From Bugula neritina (lineage: Eukaryota > Bryozoa > Gymnolaemata > Cheilostomatida > Bugulidae): a stretch of DNA of 64,000 nucleotides. Below, piece by piece: positions 47,404 through 59,162 of the stretch (its first letter is position 1; each line of letters begins with the position of its first letter). The notes under the pieces were generated by a model that saw nothing but the letters and a program-made list of their open reading frames with translations, searched no databases and was not told the origin of the DNA. The stretch lies in the NCBI GenBank assembly GCA_964035545.1, contig OZ037767.1, positions 16,853,581 to 16,917,580 of the forward strand, in the 5' to 3' direction. The position numbers and the translations under genes are program-made.

Positions 47404-48390
47404 TGTAGTGAGTTTTGGTTATCTATATTATTATTCACCTGTCGTAGTATAATCACACATTGTCAATGTGTAATGTAATTAACCCGCTATGGTTAAGCTA
47501 TGGTTATTAGTTAGCGGTTAGTAGTCACGTAGGTAGTTACTAATGTCACGTAGGTAGTTACTAATGTCACGTAGGTAGTTTACTAATGTCACGTAGGTAG
47601 TTTACTAATGTCACGTAGGTAGTTTACTAATGTCACGTAGGTAGTTTACTAATGTCACGCCATCGGCAATGGAACACCGCCGGCAGCTATAACCATGGAC
47701 TGTAGTGTGATGGATGTCACGTAATGCATACATACGCATGGCCATCATAATAGGCTGTCAGTACTAGTAGTTAATGCCTAGCTTGACGGCATCACCATTA
47801 CTAGAGAGACCGTATGCTGTTCCGCACCAGCTACGCTATGGCCATTCACTTAGCTGGACTCACTCATCAATACATCAGTTGACTACATGTTAACATTCCT
47901 TCGTGCCGTACGGCACATGTGAAATGCGGGGACTCCCCGCGGTCCACCGGAACCCATGGACCAATCACCATCCAGCCAGCTGTGGCTGCGATGAATCATG
48001 CTTACAGTCGTCTGAGCAAGTGTGGGTATTTTCCATCATCAACAAAGTGACAGCTATGCATCAGCTTGCCCGGATGAACCTTGAAGTAATGGCCAGGATG
48101 ACGTGATATTAATACCAACCAATCAGAGGCGAGCTCTCGTATATATACAGCACCTTCAGCCGCCCACAGGCAGATTGGAACTGGCAGGCTAACTCATGTA
48201 GTTACTACGACTTTTGTATATTCTTTCTCGGCTGATGTATGTTATTTTTACTCGTATGTTGTTTACTTAAATATAATTCTCGCATTCCTAATCCACTTGG
48301 TTCGGTTCCTTCTGTAATCTCACAGCATGATGCAGTAATTAGTAGTACACAATAAAAACCCACAAACTAGTAATTCCACGAATTACTACA
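47404..48390. mobile_element. Solo LTR (987 bp) with target-site duplication
   Basis: The element begins TGTAGTGAG and ends AATTACTACA, with perfect 6-bp inverted ends (TGTAGT/ACTACA). CTAT stands on both sides (47400-47403 and 48391-48394). Removing the element and one CTAT restores the 35-bp minisatellite (ATATCTATT-CTAT-TACTTACTCTATAG). In + orientation it has a TATA-like TATATATACA near 48138 and AATAAA near 48352. No internal coding region remains. Its ends differ from the gypsy LTR at 2333-2821, so it is a different family. Confidence 0.82.
47524..47659 (+). repeat. 21-22-bp tandem repeat inside the solo LTR
   Basis: Six or seven copies of GTCACGTAGGTAGTTTACTAA(T); the first two lack one T. 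Such arrays in LTRs can hold enhancer sites, but no function can be read here. Confidence 0.85.
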
Positions 48391-48640
48391 CTATTACTTA
48401 CTCTATAGTCTAGTATGTATCTATTCTATTACTCACTCTATAGTCTAGTATATATCTACTCTATTACTTACTCTATAGTCTAGTATATATCTACTCTATT
48501 ACTCACTCTATAGTCTAGTATATAACTACTCTATTACTCACTCTATAGTCTAATATATATCCATTCTATTACTCACTCTATAATCTAGTATATATCTATT
48601 CTATTACCAACTCTATAGCCTAGTATATATCTAGTCTACG
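48391..48640 (+). repeat. 35-bp minisatellite in the TARBP1-like intron
   Basis: About seven copies of CTCTATAGTCTAGTATATAT followed by CTATTCTATTACTCA. The same array begins at about 47313-47403 on the other side of the solo LTR, so the LTR split it. Confidence 0.88.
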
Positions 48641-49604
48641 ACCCATATAAATTAAGGTTTATGTAGAACTGCTGAAACATTCGGGGTACAGGAAATGGTT
48701 GTGAACAATCTGAAGTTGATACAAGACGCCAACTTCCTGTCTACGTCAGTGACTGCTCATCAGTGGATTTCTATGAAACAAGTAAGGCGTGTGTTGACCT
48801 ATTATATACTGCAGAGGGAAAACTATCCACAGGTGTCATTCTCACTGCTAACATGAGTATTGTTTTAGGTTCCTGCGCACTGCCTCCCACAGTACTTGAA
48901 CACGATGAGAGAAGAATATGACTACACCATAGTTGCTCTGGAGCAGACCACCAACAGTAAACCACTAACTCACTATAACATGCCAGCTAAGACTCTCCTA
49001 CTTCTCGGGTACAGTTTCACTGTTCAAGATTATGAGTTTTCTGCTGCTTTAAACAGCCTTTATCCATCTTGTTTGTTGGTTGACAATAACTAGATTCCAT
49101 TAGTCTCTAAATTGTCTATAGCTATCAACAGTTTTGATGAAAAATTTAATTTCCTTATTAGACTTATTACACGTACAGGTTTGTGATGAATATATTGCAG
49201 TTAAATTTATCCTTTGCTTTGGTGTCCCTACATAGAGATGTGATCAGCAATATAAACTAAAGCTGACCTATATTTGCATTAAATTCTACCTCTCTAAACA
49301 CCTAACTTAGGTCACTTTTGATGTTTGACCTCCTTATAAGCCTGATGGCTACCAGTCAAAAGAGTTAACCATATTTGACTATTCATTGTATTTTAGCAAT
49401 GAGAAAGAAGGAATTCCTGCAGAGCTCATACAGCTAGCTGATGTCTGCATTATAGAAATATCATGACAAGGAATTATTCGCTCTCTTAATGTTCATGTCA
49501 GTGGAGCTCTTTTGATATGGGAGTACAGAAAACAACGTCTGTTCGAACAGGAAGTCAGTGCAAAAACCTCATGGCACAATGCATTATTATCATTTACGGA
49601 ATGA

Positions 49605-51872
49605 AGGCAAATTAAAATTAAGCAGCAAAAGTGTTTTAGTCAACAATCACCTAGTGTAGTAATATGGGTATGGGGCTCTAAAGAACACTGTTTTTATTGA
49701 TTCGTTAAATGATTCTGTCAAAAGACCAATGAGATAATATTTGTCATGTTATTTTATTTTGGTAATAAATCATATCACAAAAATGTTGATAAAATAAGTC
49801 AATATTATAGTTTTATTTAAAAATGGCAATAACAGTATCCAGGAACTAAGTTACTTCATATTGAAACAACTAACAAATTGCCAAACATTATTTTTTAACT
49901 ATACAATTATTATAAGGATTACACACAGTTCTTTTTTACGTTTAAATTGCATAGTAAGCAGGTATCACATATATTTAGTTGGACTATAAAGCTTTCCTTT
50001 CTATGATAGCATTGTATTAATGAAAGGAGAATAATAAAATGCTTCCACCTCAATATGAGCAATTTAAAACATTGAGAAGTGTGCTTAATTGTACCTAAAT
50101 GTTTATATATTCAAAAACCTGCTAACTTGAAATTTCAGTCTGCTACATGAACCCACTACAAACACAACATAAATTTTTAGTTGCTATTACTCTCCAATGA
50201 CCAGTAGCTTAAAAGCAGAGCTTTGGGAGACAGAACTAGTAGCTAGCACATCGCTTTAGGCAGCACTTTTTTAAACATCTTAATTCAAACTATCCAGTGC
50301 TTGCTGGTAAATGAAGGAAGAAGGTATGATGAAGGGCTTTGTGTGTCGTCATGCCACCAGCAGTTGAAGGACCTTCAAAGAATAGTAGACTAAAAATTTA
50401 GCAGATTAACATTAGAAGTCATGTAGAGAAGGTGATGCAGAGAATATGAAACATTCAGGTTCATCAACAATGTTGTCACAGTTTCATTAGTTTTTGAGCT
50501 ATGTATTACAAATATACAGGGTTTAACAATAAAAGATGGGGTACAGCTACGTATGTAAATAGAAAAACGCATCAACTATATATAATACAGTTCAATTGGT
50601 ATATATAGCAAAATATTCACAACTTAAAATGTAACTTTTAATTGGCTTTAGTTTTGGTATATTGTATTATATTAATGAGCCCATTGGGGAATATTACCTC
50701 CTGTGTTTGTATGCGTGTGGGTGTGTTTGTGTGTGTGAGTTCGTGAGTGTGTGTGTGCAGGCGTGGATATATGAACAAGTTTTGCCACCGAGATTCAAGC
50801 CAGTGCGTGAATATGCTCACTTAAGGAACTTTCGATGGTGTGTAAGCACAAACAATACAAAAACAAACGGAATTGTAAACTAAATTATTCTATCACAACT
50901 ACCTGAAGAGTATATGTACTATCACGAGATTATGTTGTTATACGAAACAGAGCTGTAGCCAAATAGATAATCGATTATATGTAATTTTATCCAATATAGT
51001 ACAATTCAATAATATGACTACTCCATTTTGTAATCAGGTATGAAAACTTTAAGTTCCTTTTAATTAATTTTTACTCACAGATACGAGTGTGCAGTTGTTT
51101 ACACACAAGAACTGCAGAAATAGAGAAAAATACCCCTTAATTCCAAGATAGTAAAGTTGTTTACTAATCGACAGTGGTAACAACCACAATGAGTCATACA
51201 TGTATTGAAATAAGTAAAGGACCCTTTAAAATCAAAGTTTGGCAACTATAAATTGTCAATTAATTACCACTAAGAAAAAGCAAACCAACAAAAGCTTAGT
51301 AACTATACATTTGGAACACAAGTAAAAAAAACAATGAGTACACTGTAGGTGAACTAGAAAATAGCCATTAGTTTTCCTTGCTATCTGATATCTAACATGC
51401 CCTAGTATGGTGGACCAATCATCAATTTTAACAACTTTAAAAGCAGTTTTTGAATTTTGTTTCATGGTTCTTAACTTTGTATGTTAAACAACTAAAAGAA
51501 AACCAGCATTTTATACTTTGTATTACAGTCTTAATGATCATACTGAGTCAGCTTTATACCAATACATATACGAATATTTGGTACTAGCTACTGCTTATAA
51601 ATTACAAAAGCTAATTTTATCTTGCAATATTATCTGTAAAGCTTTTTTCTTGAGCTAGACTGGGCTTGGGGATCACACTTCTTTTGGGCCGGGGTTAGTG
51701 CCTGTTCCACTACTAGTTGTTAAATTGCAAATTCAATTGCAAAGCTAAAATGACTCAGCTTGACTCAGCTTGACTCAGCTATATAGCTAGCTACTGTTAC
51801 CTATTAAGCTCTCACATTATTTTGAGCTAATATCTTAATCAGTATCCTACTAGGCATAGATAGACCTACAAG
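49605..51872 (+). other. Non-coding AT-rich region
   Basis: No gene recognised on either strand. A short GT-rich microsatellite lies at about 50700-50765, and three copies of TGACTCAGCT at about 51750-51780. Small ORFs are all below 80 codons and have no motif. Confidence 0.5.
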
Positions 51873-52168
51873 GTAGCTATTTTGTATTCTATTACATAAT
51901 TCTACATTCAAGTTTTGTTTTTTTTATAATTCACAGTGTTGTAGCTTCAAAAGAATAATGATATAATATCTTGTATTTATGTTTTTGTATTACGGTCAGT
52001 TGATCATTTATTATATAGTTAATATTGTTTAATAGGTTTCAAGGTTGTTAAACCACCAGTTTCAGATTAACAATAAAGATGAAATACAACCCGTGAGCCT
52101 TTCTGGCCTAGTGGTTTATTCAACTGGCAACCTTGAAGTATAAACTTCATATTATCTGTACCTCTACA
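51873..52168 (+). repeat. LTR fragment at the head of the right arm
   Basis: Repeats the last 296 bp of the gypsy-like 3' LTR (2526-2821), ending CTCTACA. The 5' part of the LTR and the element body are missing; other sequence (TAGACCTACAAG) adjoins instead. Confidence 0.7.
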
Positions 52169-53953
52169 ATGCTGAAGGCTGTTAAATCCCAAATCTTACT
52201 CTGAAACATACAGATGTTGAATCTTTTCAGATATGGGAAATTACCATATGAGCATGCAGTGCTTGTAAAAGAAAATGCCTGGTAGCTCTAGCCCAAATGC
52301 ACTTATCAATTTAGCTATGTGATGCAGACACATGACTGCAAGTTTGGCTCAATAAAAGACGTCAGGAGCTATCCACTATAAAATATTAACATCCTTTTTG
52401 AGTTTTGCTGTGGTGTTCCAGCATAAGCTGCTCAGTTTTGTCCATGCTTTAATATAACTAAAAAATTTCTTTACAGAAAAATCAGTGGCCACTATAAGCT
52501 TATACCAGTTTTAAGAAAAATCAGTTTCTCATGGAAACTCAAAAAAAATACTTGGACCAGTATCAAATATATAACCGTACCAAGAGTTTACTGAACAACC
52601 ACCAACCATATTTGGGCAAAATGGAGATTTTTCTCTAGTGATGAGGATACACCTCCGAGTGAGACAAGGTATAAATTGTTCTCTCTCTAAACCTGTGAAG
52701 TGCCATGTTCAACATAATAAAAATCTCCATTCATTCAAGATGGATGAGATGCTATACATTAAATAAGATGCAGCTCAAGCCAGCGAGTATTGGTTATAAA
52801 GTTTCACATAGTATGAGTGCTCCTATATTTAATAAAGGTTCAGGGAAGTGATTTTAATTTATACTTTAACAAATAAAATTGCCATTCAATTGTGTATGAT
52901 GTCACCATGTGACCAAAATGTTGGTAAGACACCACAGGTGGATGTGGATGTAAAGTTACAAATCAACTCCTATATAAGGTACTGTACTGCTTCAGGTCCT
53001 ACCAGCACTTGAAGTGTTGCCAGTCGTTTAGCGTAAAGGAACTATAAGTGCCACTAATTTCATGGAGTCATTCACTTGTGAACAAAAGTAAAGAAGTGAC
53101 ACTGCATCGCATATGCACAAATTTATGAAATATGAAATATATACAAGTATATGCTGAAAATCAGGTATGTCTCTCTCATTCAACATCTCTATTTTTATGC
53201 TGCGCTACCTCTTTTGCTCTCAAAGGAAAAACTAGCTCAAAGATGGACACTTTTGAAAGTAGGGCTTTAAAAAATTGAAGATATCAACAAAAATGAAAAA
53301 ACCACTCACAAAATCATCTCTCAAGCAAAGACTTTATAAAAAAATTGTAATAGAGCTATATCGCTTGCTAGAAAAAATAATAAAATAAAGCAAAATGATA
53401 AGTGCTAAGATAATGAGAAATGAAGAGACGTTTTTGTCAAAAAACATCTAAAATTTAATTGATGCCTACTACCTACAAGTAGACTTGGTTTTAAAAGCAA
53501 TTACAAAGCTGTGTTGCTTTTATGCTCGTGAACCTTAGTTTCAATTTTTAACGTGCAAGAGTCGAGAAAAGAAGAATGCTAATATCATGCTGATTTATTT
53601 CATCTTTCTTTAAAACTAGAAAGAGTTTCACTAAAACTGTCACCGAATTACAAGTTACAGAAGTTTATGGAAAAAAGAATATAAAAGAAAAACCCATTAC
53701 CCTGAAAAAAATATTTTTAGCAGTTTAACATCTGGTTACCAACCCCAGCTCTATTCTAACTTCTAGCTCAACCATGTCAGACTTAAAGTTTGCCACTCAT
53801 GCAGCTATGAGCTCTGCCTCTCTACAATTCAGCAATCAGTCTGGCTCAGAGAATGCTAACAGCCTTGAGCTCAGCTTCAGTGTAAACTGGCAGTTTTGCT
53901 GTGACCTTGGCTTAAATGTGGTTTTTACTGCTACGAATATAACTATACCAGCA

Positions 53954-54824
53954 GTTTACCGAACACCTCCTAGTCATGGTTGGACGGTTGGAGAGTTTCC
54001 TCTTTAGTGATGAGGATACACCTCCAAGTGAGACAAGGTAAAAGTTTTTTCTTTTTGAACCTGTCTTGTGCCATATATAAATAATGAAAAAAAAATCAAT
54101 TTATTTAGGATGGATGAAATGCCATGCATTGAACAATCGGCAACTAAATCTAGCTATAGAAACAGTTATAAAGTTTCACATAGCATGAGCACTTCCACAT
54201 TAGGTTTAAGGAAATGGTTATAAACTATATTTAAAAAAATAAACTTGCCATTCAACCGCGTATCATGTCATCATGTGACCAAAATACTCGTAAGACACAC
54301 GTTAATGTCAAGTTCTGAGCTAACTCCCATATAAGATAGTGTATTTTGGAGCACCCATAGCAAATATAACACTGCTGAATGCTAAATATTGCAACTTTCT
54401 TTCTCTCTTCACTTCAGCTCAGCTCAGCTCAAAGCGCCTGCTCTGTAGTTACCAGGCCTGGGAGTGTGCATCACTCTTTAGAAAACAGGAGCCGAGTTTG
54501 ACATAACTCACAGAACCCTTCTTTTGTGAGCAGAAAAAGGAACATTACACAGTATTATAAATATTCATTGCTAATGACAAAGGTATAAAGTGTATGCTAA
54601 GGATCCTCTTAGTTCTGCATTCATTTCTGTTTTTACGTTGTAGTTGTATCCCGTACACAGGCCATATCTTCTATCATGTATTTAGGTCACATGTTAATTT
54701 AGGTCACATCTGCTCACCAATGTGGACGTCGAGGCAGGTGTTAGGGTTTCCTGTCAGACGTGCACTGATGAGGCAACTTAGTGAATCCAACTTCTTGTCT
54801 CTGAAAAATCAACTCCTTGAAGAG
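53954..54824 (+). pseudogene. Partial gene copy in right arm: intact F exon, broken SAQ and G
   Basis: Twin of 4593-5458. F is open with ATG 53976 (MVGRLESFLFSDED) and donor CAAG/GTAAAA at 54037. SAQ near 54415-54540 reads into TGA and lacks a donor. G ends GAAGAG/GTAAGA at about 54824 but is out of frame. Confidence 0.65.
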
Positions 54825-54888
54825 GTAAGAAAATTGCGGTGATAGTGTACTGAGCTGCCTGTTGATATACTGAGATGGTATACTGTTC

Positions 54889-57800
54889 TTACAGTAAAAC
54901 CTCGATTTTACTTAGAGTGAAACCTAGCTCTGAGTGTACTTTAGTCATCCCACAGAGAAAAAATTGCGCAGACCTAAGAGGACTCCATTCACCATTAGCC
55001 ATGTACGCCGGGCTGCGCGAGAAATGGCAGTAAAAGTTGTAGTGGCAAGTAGTTTTAGAGTTATATAACACAATGCAGGGGTCATTCATCTTGTATTTTG
55101 TATATAGGTTATATCTTGCATTCTGTATATAGGTCACATGTTGTATATAGGTCACATCTGCTTGCCAATGTGGACGTCGAAGCAGGCCTATGGCTTCACA
55201 TTTGATCTCGATTCGTCACTAAGAGAATTCAGATTGCGTGCCGTCTTACTTTTACTAGTAGTATCATATCGATATTTTCTAATTCTTTGCTTCTCCACAG
55301 TCAGGTTGGTTTTTACTTGCATATACTAGTGCTCTGAAGTCACAGTTTAAATGAAATAATTTTAAAAGATGCGACGTCTAATCAATTAAATAAAGGTTTT
55401 TGTGATGAACAGATATATGTAATTATATCAACAGTTTACCCTACATCCACCAGCCATGCTTGGGCGACTGTGGAATTTTCTCACTGGTGATAAAGATGCA
55501 CTTCTGAGTCAGACCAGTTGATAATTGTTTCTTTCTAAACCATTGCTATACCATGCATAAATTGTTAAAAATCTCTTACTCATATACGATGGATGGATCA
55601 AATTGCCATTCAACTGCACAATTATGATACTGTCATGCACAAAAGTAGGTCACCACGTATTAATGTAAAGTTGCAAATCACCCCCATATAAGGTACTGTA
55701 TTTAGGCGTATCCAAAGGAAATATATGCAACACTGCTGCAGGCTGCATATTGTAACATCCATTCTGTTTTTATTTCAGCTCTGCTCAAAGCACCTGCTTA
55801 AGTGCAACCAGCCCTGGGGGTGTGCATAAACTTGTTAGTGTAAAAAACACTGTCAGCCACTCCAATCTTGCAAAGCCCTTCTCTTAAAAGCAAGGGTAAA
55901 AATTTAAACTGTACTATAAGTATTGATTGCTAATACCAAAGGTATAAAGTGCATGCTGAAAATGATATCCGTTCTACTCCTATCTCGGTTTTTGAAGAGC
56001 GAAACCCCAATCTTCTTCAAAGTGGGACCTGGCTCAGAGTTTAATCTGGTCGTTCCATAGAGCCAGAAATCTCGTGGACCCAAGATGTATGCTGAAAATT
56101 GTTTCCGTTTTCACACGGTGAAACCACAATCTTCCTCAAAGTGAGACCTAGATCACAGTTTACTCTGATCATTTTACAGATGAAAAAATCATGTAGACCC
56201 AGGACACCCCTCACAATCAGTCCTGCTAGCCGGGCTACTCGAGAAAAGTCAGTAACAGAAGTGGTGGCGGCAAGTAGTTTCATAGTCTTAAAATTTACAT
56301 AACACAATACAGGAATCATTTATATCATGTTGTACTCTGCATATAAGTCACATCTAGTTACCACTGTGGATGCGGAGACAGGAGTTGAGAGGCCAAGTTA
56401 GAATTGTGCTGAGCAGCTCCCTAATGCATTTAACTGCACGCCTTTATCTGGGAAACAAGGTTTTAGAAATGGTGGGAAATTGTAGTAAATTCAGGTTAAC
56501 AGGTCAGGACGTTGATTAGAGTACTGTAGGTAACTATTAAAGTAGCGTTTTACATCATTATTACATCGTAATATATTATGTGATACGTTTAATGTTGCTA
56601 TCTTTATTACAATAAAGTATTGTCATATAAGTTATAATATTTAGTTGTAGGGCCTGCATGTATAAATGCAAAACATAGATCACCCATTTGGCTATAACTT
56701 TCAACAAAAACCTAGACACCTTATAAACATTCAAAGAGTTGCGTTTGAAAATCAATATAGGCAATTTACTATGCCCATCGTACCTGTAAACATCTGTACA
56801 CACACCTTTATTGGCAAATAGCTCACACCTGCACACCAATGTGAACATTGAGACAGGAGTTGTGAGATTCTGTAGGACATTTGCCGATCAGTCTGCTCAG
56901 TGCATTCAACCAATTGTTTCTGAGAAAAACAACTGCCAGAATTGGTAGAAGATTGTAATGGATTCAAGCTGGTTAAATGTCATATAAAACTATACAACAT
57001 GTTTATATCCTAATGCAGCCAGAGTCCAGTCGCCTAAAAGTTGAGAAAAATTGTTGCAGGGAAAAAATGTTCGTTTTGACAATACCCTAAGCAGCCGCAA
57101 GCCGAGCAGCAACAAAGACGTTGCTGTACAACATGAGACAGCGTATGGAGTCCTGCGGTGGTGAGTTCAGCAGCCTGTCCCATGCAATCACCTGTGCCCA
57201 TGAAAACGTTTTTGCTCTGCCAATGTTATACTGTTTGGAGCAGCAAACAGGTTTGTAAGGAACTATTATACTAACATTTCACATAATTATTACATTATAT
57301 TATGAGATATATTACATAGTACGCGATCTTTATTACAATGCATTATTGCCATTATTTATATTATTATAATGAATATTTACTATTAATATTATGCATTTTT
57401 AGTTGTTTTACATATCCTATTGTTTCCATCAATTTTCAAAGATTTATGTGATTGCCATCCACAGTATACAATTAGAAAATGTGACTGAAAAGTCACTTAG
57501 CTGGACACAAAAGAGGCTTTCGGAGAAAAAAAAAAGAATGTAAAAAAGATTACTCTGAAAAATGCTAGTCAACACTGTGATGTTCTGTACAAAGCATTAT
57601 TATGCTATCACTAGAATAGGAGAATAGCCAACACGGTGAGTGAAGAGCACGGCAACAAGTGCTGCTTCAGATGCTACTATCAGGTTAAGTGTCACCATTC
57701 TTTAGAAATAAAAGAACCACAAGCCACTAATTTTAAGGAGTCATTCTACCCTGAGCAGAGGTAACAAAGTTACACTTTATTATATGCACTGTTTTCTACT

Positions 57801-59130
57801 ACCAGTGATATAAAATATATACAGGGTAAATGCTGAAAGTCAATTATCCTGCCCTCAATCCATATCTGCATATATATGCTGTGAAACCTGATATTTTCTT
57901 AAAGTAAAAACTAGCTCAAATAATGACTGATGTGAAAACTGGGCTTGAAAAACAGACGAGTGTGTCAAACACAACCAAAAACCTAAATGAAAGCTTGCAA
58001 CTTGTCAACTATCAGAAAGAAGAACAAGAAGAGCCAAAATTTATATCAAAAACCTCTTTTGCCACAACATGAAAAAACTCACTTCCCAGCTTGTTATCTA
58101 TCCAGGTATTGCTCGTTTCATAAAATAGGGTCACTATTTGAGCATCTAACACTAGCAAGCTAATCTCATGTTTTCATAAATTACAGAAGCTATTTCATGT
58201 GTCGTAGGGTATTTTTTTGCAAAATGTTTAAAACTGTACTACTCTTTCTCTCTTAAATTATTTGCAGATGTGAAACACCCGCGAATTATATGAGATGTTG
58301 ACAAGCACAAGCCTTGTTGGTGGCCAAAGAGCCAAAGGTTTGACACACCGTGGAAGATTAAAGATGAGAGAAGATGATGTGTAAATGTCATAAAATGAAA
58401 AGTATCAGTTAACTATGTTTCAGTAACATCATCTATTTCTAAGCAATGCATAGTAAGCAGTGTTAAGATAATCTATGCAAGTTTTAATATGTTTAATCAA
58501 TGTGCTTATCGAAAACAAAGTACACTGGAAATTCTTACTAGTGCTTTAAAATGGTATGAGGTAAGTTTTGAAAGGAACTTCCCATTTTATATCATTCCCC
58601 TGCAAAAGATATTCCCAATATTAACAATTGACAAAGTATTCAAATTTTGGTGTTATTGCAGTCAAATTAAAGACTTAATTAAAGTGATTTGTATGACGCA
58701 TGCATTTCTTTTATGCAAAATTACTTGTCACTTTTATACTCATGGTTGTAGTATACTTGTAAAAGTCTTTTATATTGCTTTGTGAATAGTGGTATTCATT
58801 TAAAGCCAATGCTTTTTGAACTAGTAAAATAAACTTGGTATTAAATTAATCTTGTAAAAACCAATTATTTTGTTTCATTATGCAATCATTTGAATTGTCA
58901 GCTTCATTCTAGATGCATTAATCTAAGTCTAACTGTTGATTCATAATACCACAGTAAAAAACTTAAATTTTTGTTTAAAAGTTCTTTATAATGTGCTAGA
59001 TGTAGCACAAAAGTTTCTTGTTAGACGTGCACTGATCAGGCGACCCAGCGCATCCAACTTCATAACTCTGAAAAAATAAACCCCCTGAAGAGGTAAGAAA
59101 ATTGTGCTGACAATGCACTGAGCTACCTGT
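54889..59130 (+). pseudogene. 4.3-kb unit of exon relics, right copy
   Basis: Single right-arm copy of the unit present twice in the left arm. Relics include P 54895-55026, F 55435-55517 (ATG 55456, donor lost as in the left copies), SAQ from about 55790, P-like 56111-56250, E5-like 57013-57250 and the Cys/His block near 57430-57530, here with an extra frameshift. Compared with the left copies it lacks a short stretch at about 55185, just after the G truncation point. Confidence 0.7.
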
Positions 59131-59162
59131 CAGTTTACTGCGAAGGTATACTGTTCTTGCAG

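Larger units (their letters stand above)
47223..49604 (+). pseudogene. TARBP1: TARBP1-like tRNA 2'-O-methyltransferase, 3' exons, disabled
   Basis: Four exon-like blocks on the + strand spell the C-terminal SPOUT methyltransferase domain of the TARBP1/TrmH family. 47223-47285 gives RKDGLILVTFIIEKLPN. 48657-48781 gives LCRTAETFG through SVTAHQWISMKQ. 48869-49008 gives YDYTIVALEQT and AKTLLLLG. 49397-49604 gives NEKEGIPAELIQ and [19 protein letters not shown]. These hold the SAM-binding knot motifs. Introns between the last three are phase-consistent. Two lesions are visible: one base is missing before the first donor (the NLGG position reads AACCAGGAG), and TGA interrupts the last exon inside the knot motif just before QGIIRS. 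The first acceptor region is also poor, being filled by minisatellite and a solo LTR. Working family members methylate tRNA G18 ribose. Exons 5' of 47223 were not found. Confidence 0.8.

Noticed and set aside
50638-50883. Small ORFs at the GT-rich tract
   Set aside because: Driven by simple repeat; no splice or motif support.
58489-58785. 98-codon ORF starting NQCAYRKQSTLEIL, resembling an RT motif
   Set aside because: Similarity is limited to about a dozen residues with no neighbouring RT blocks, and the left copies have stops there.
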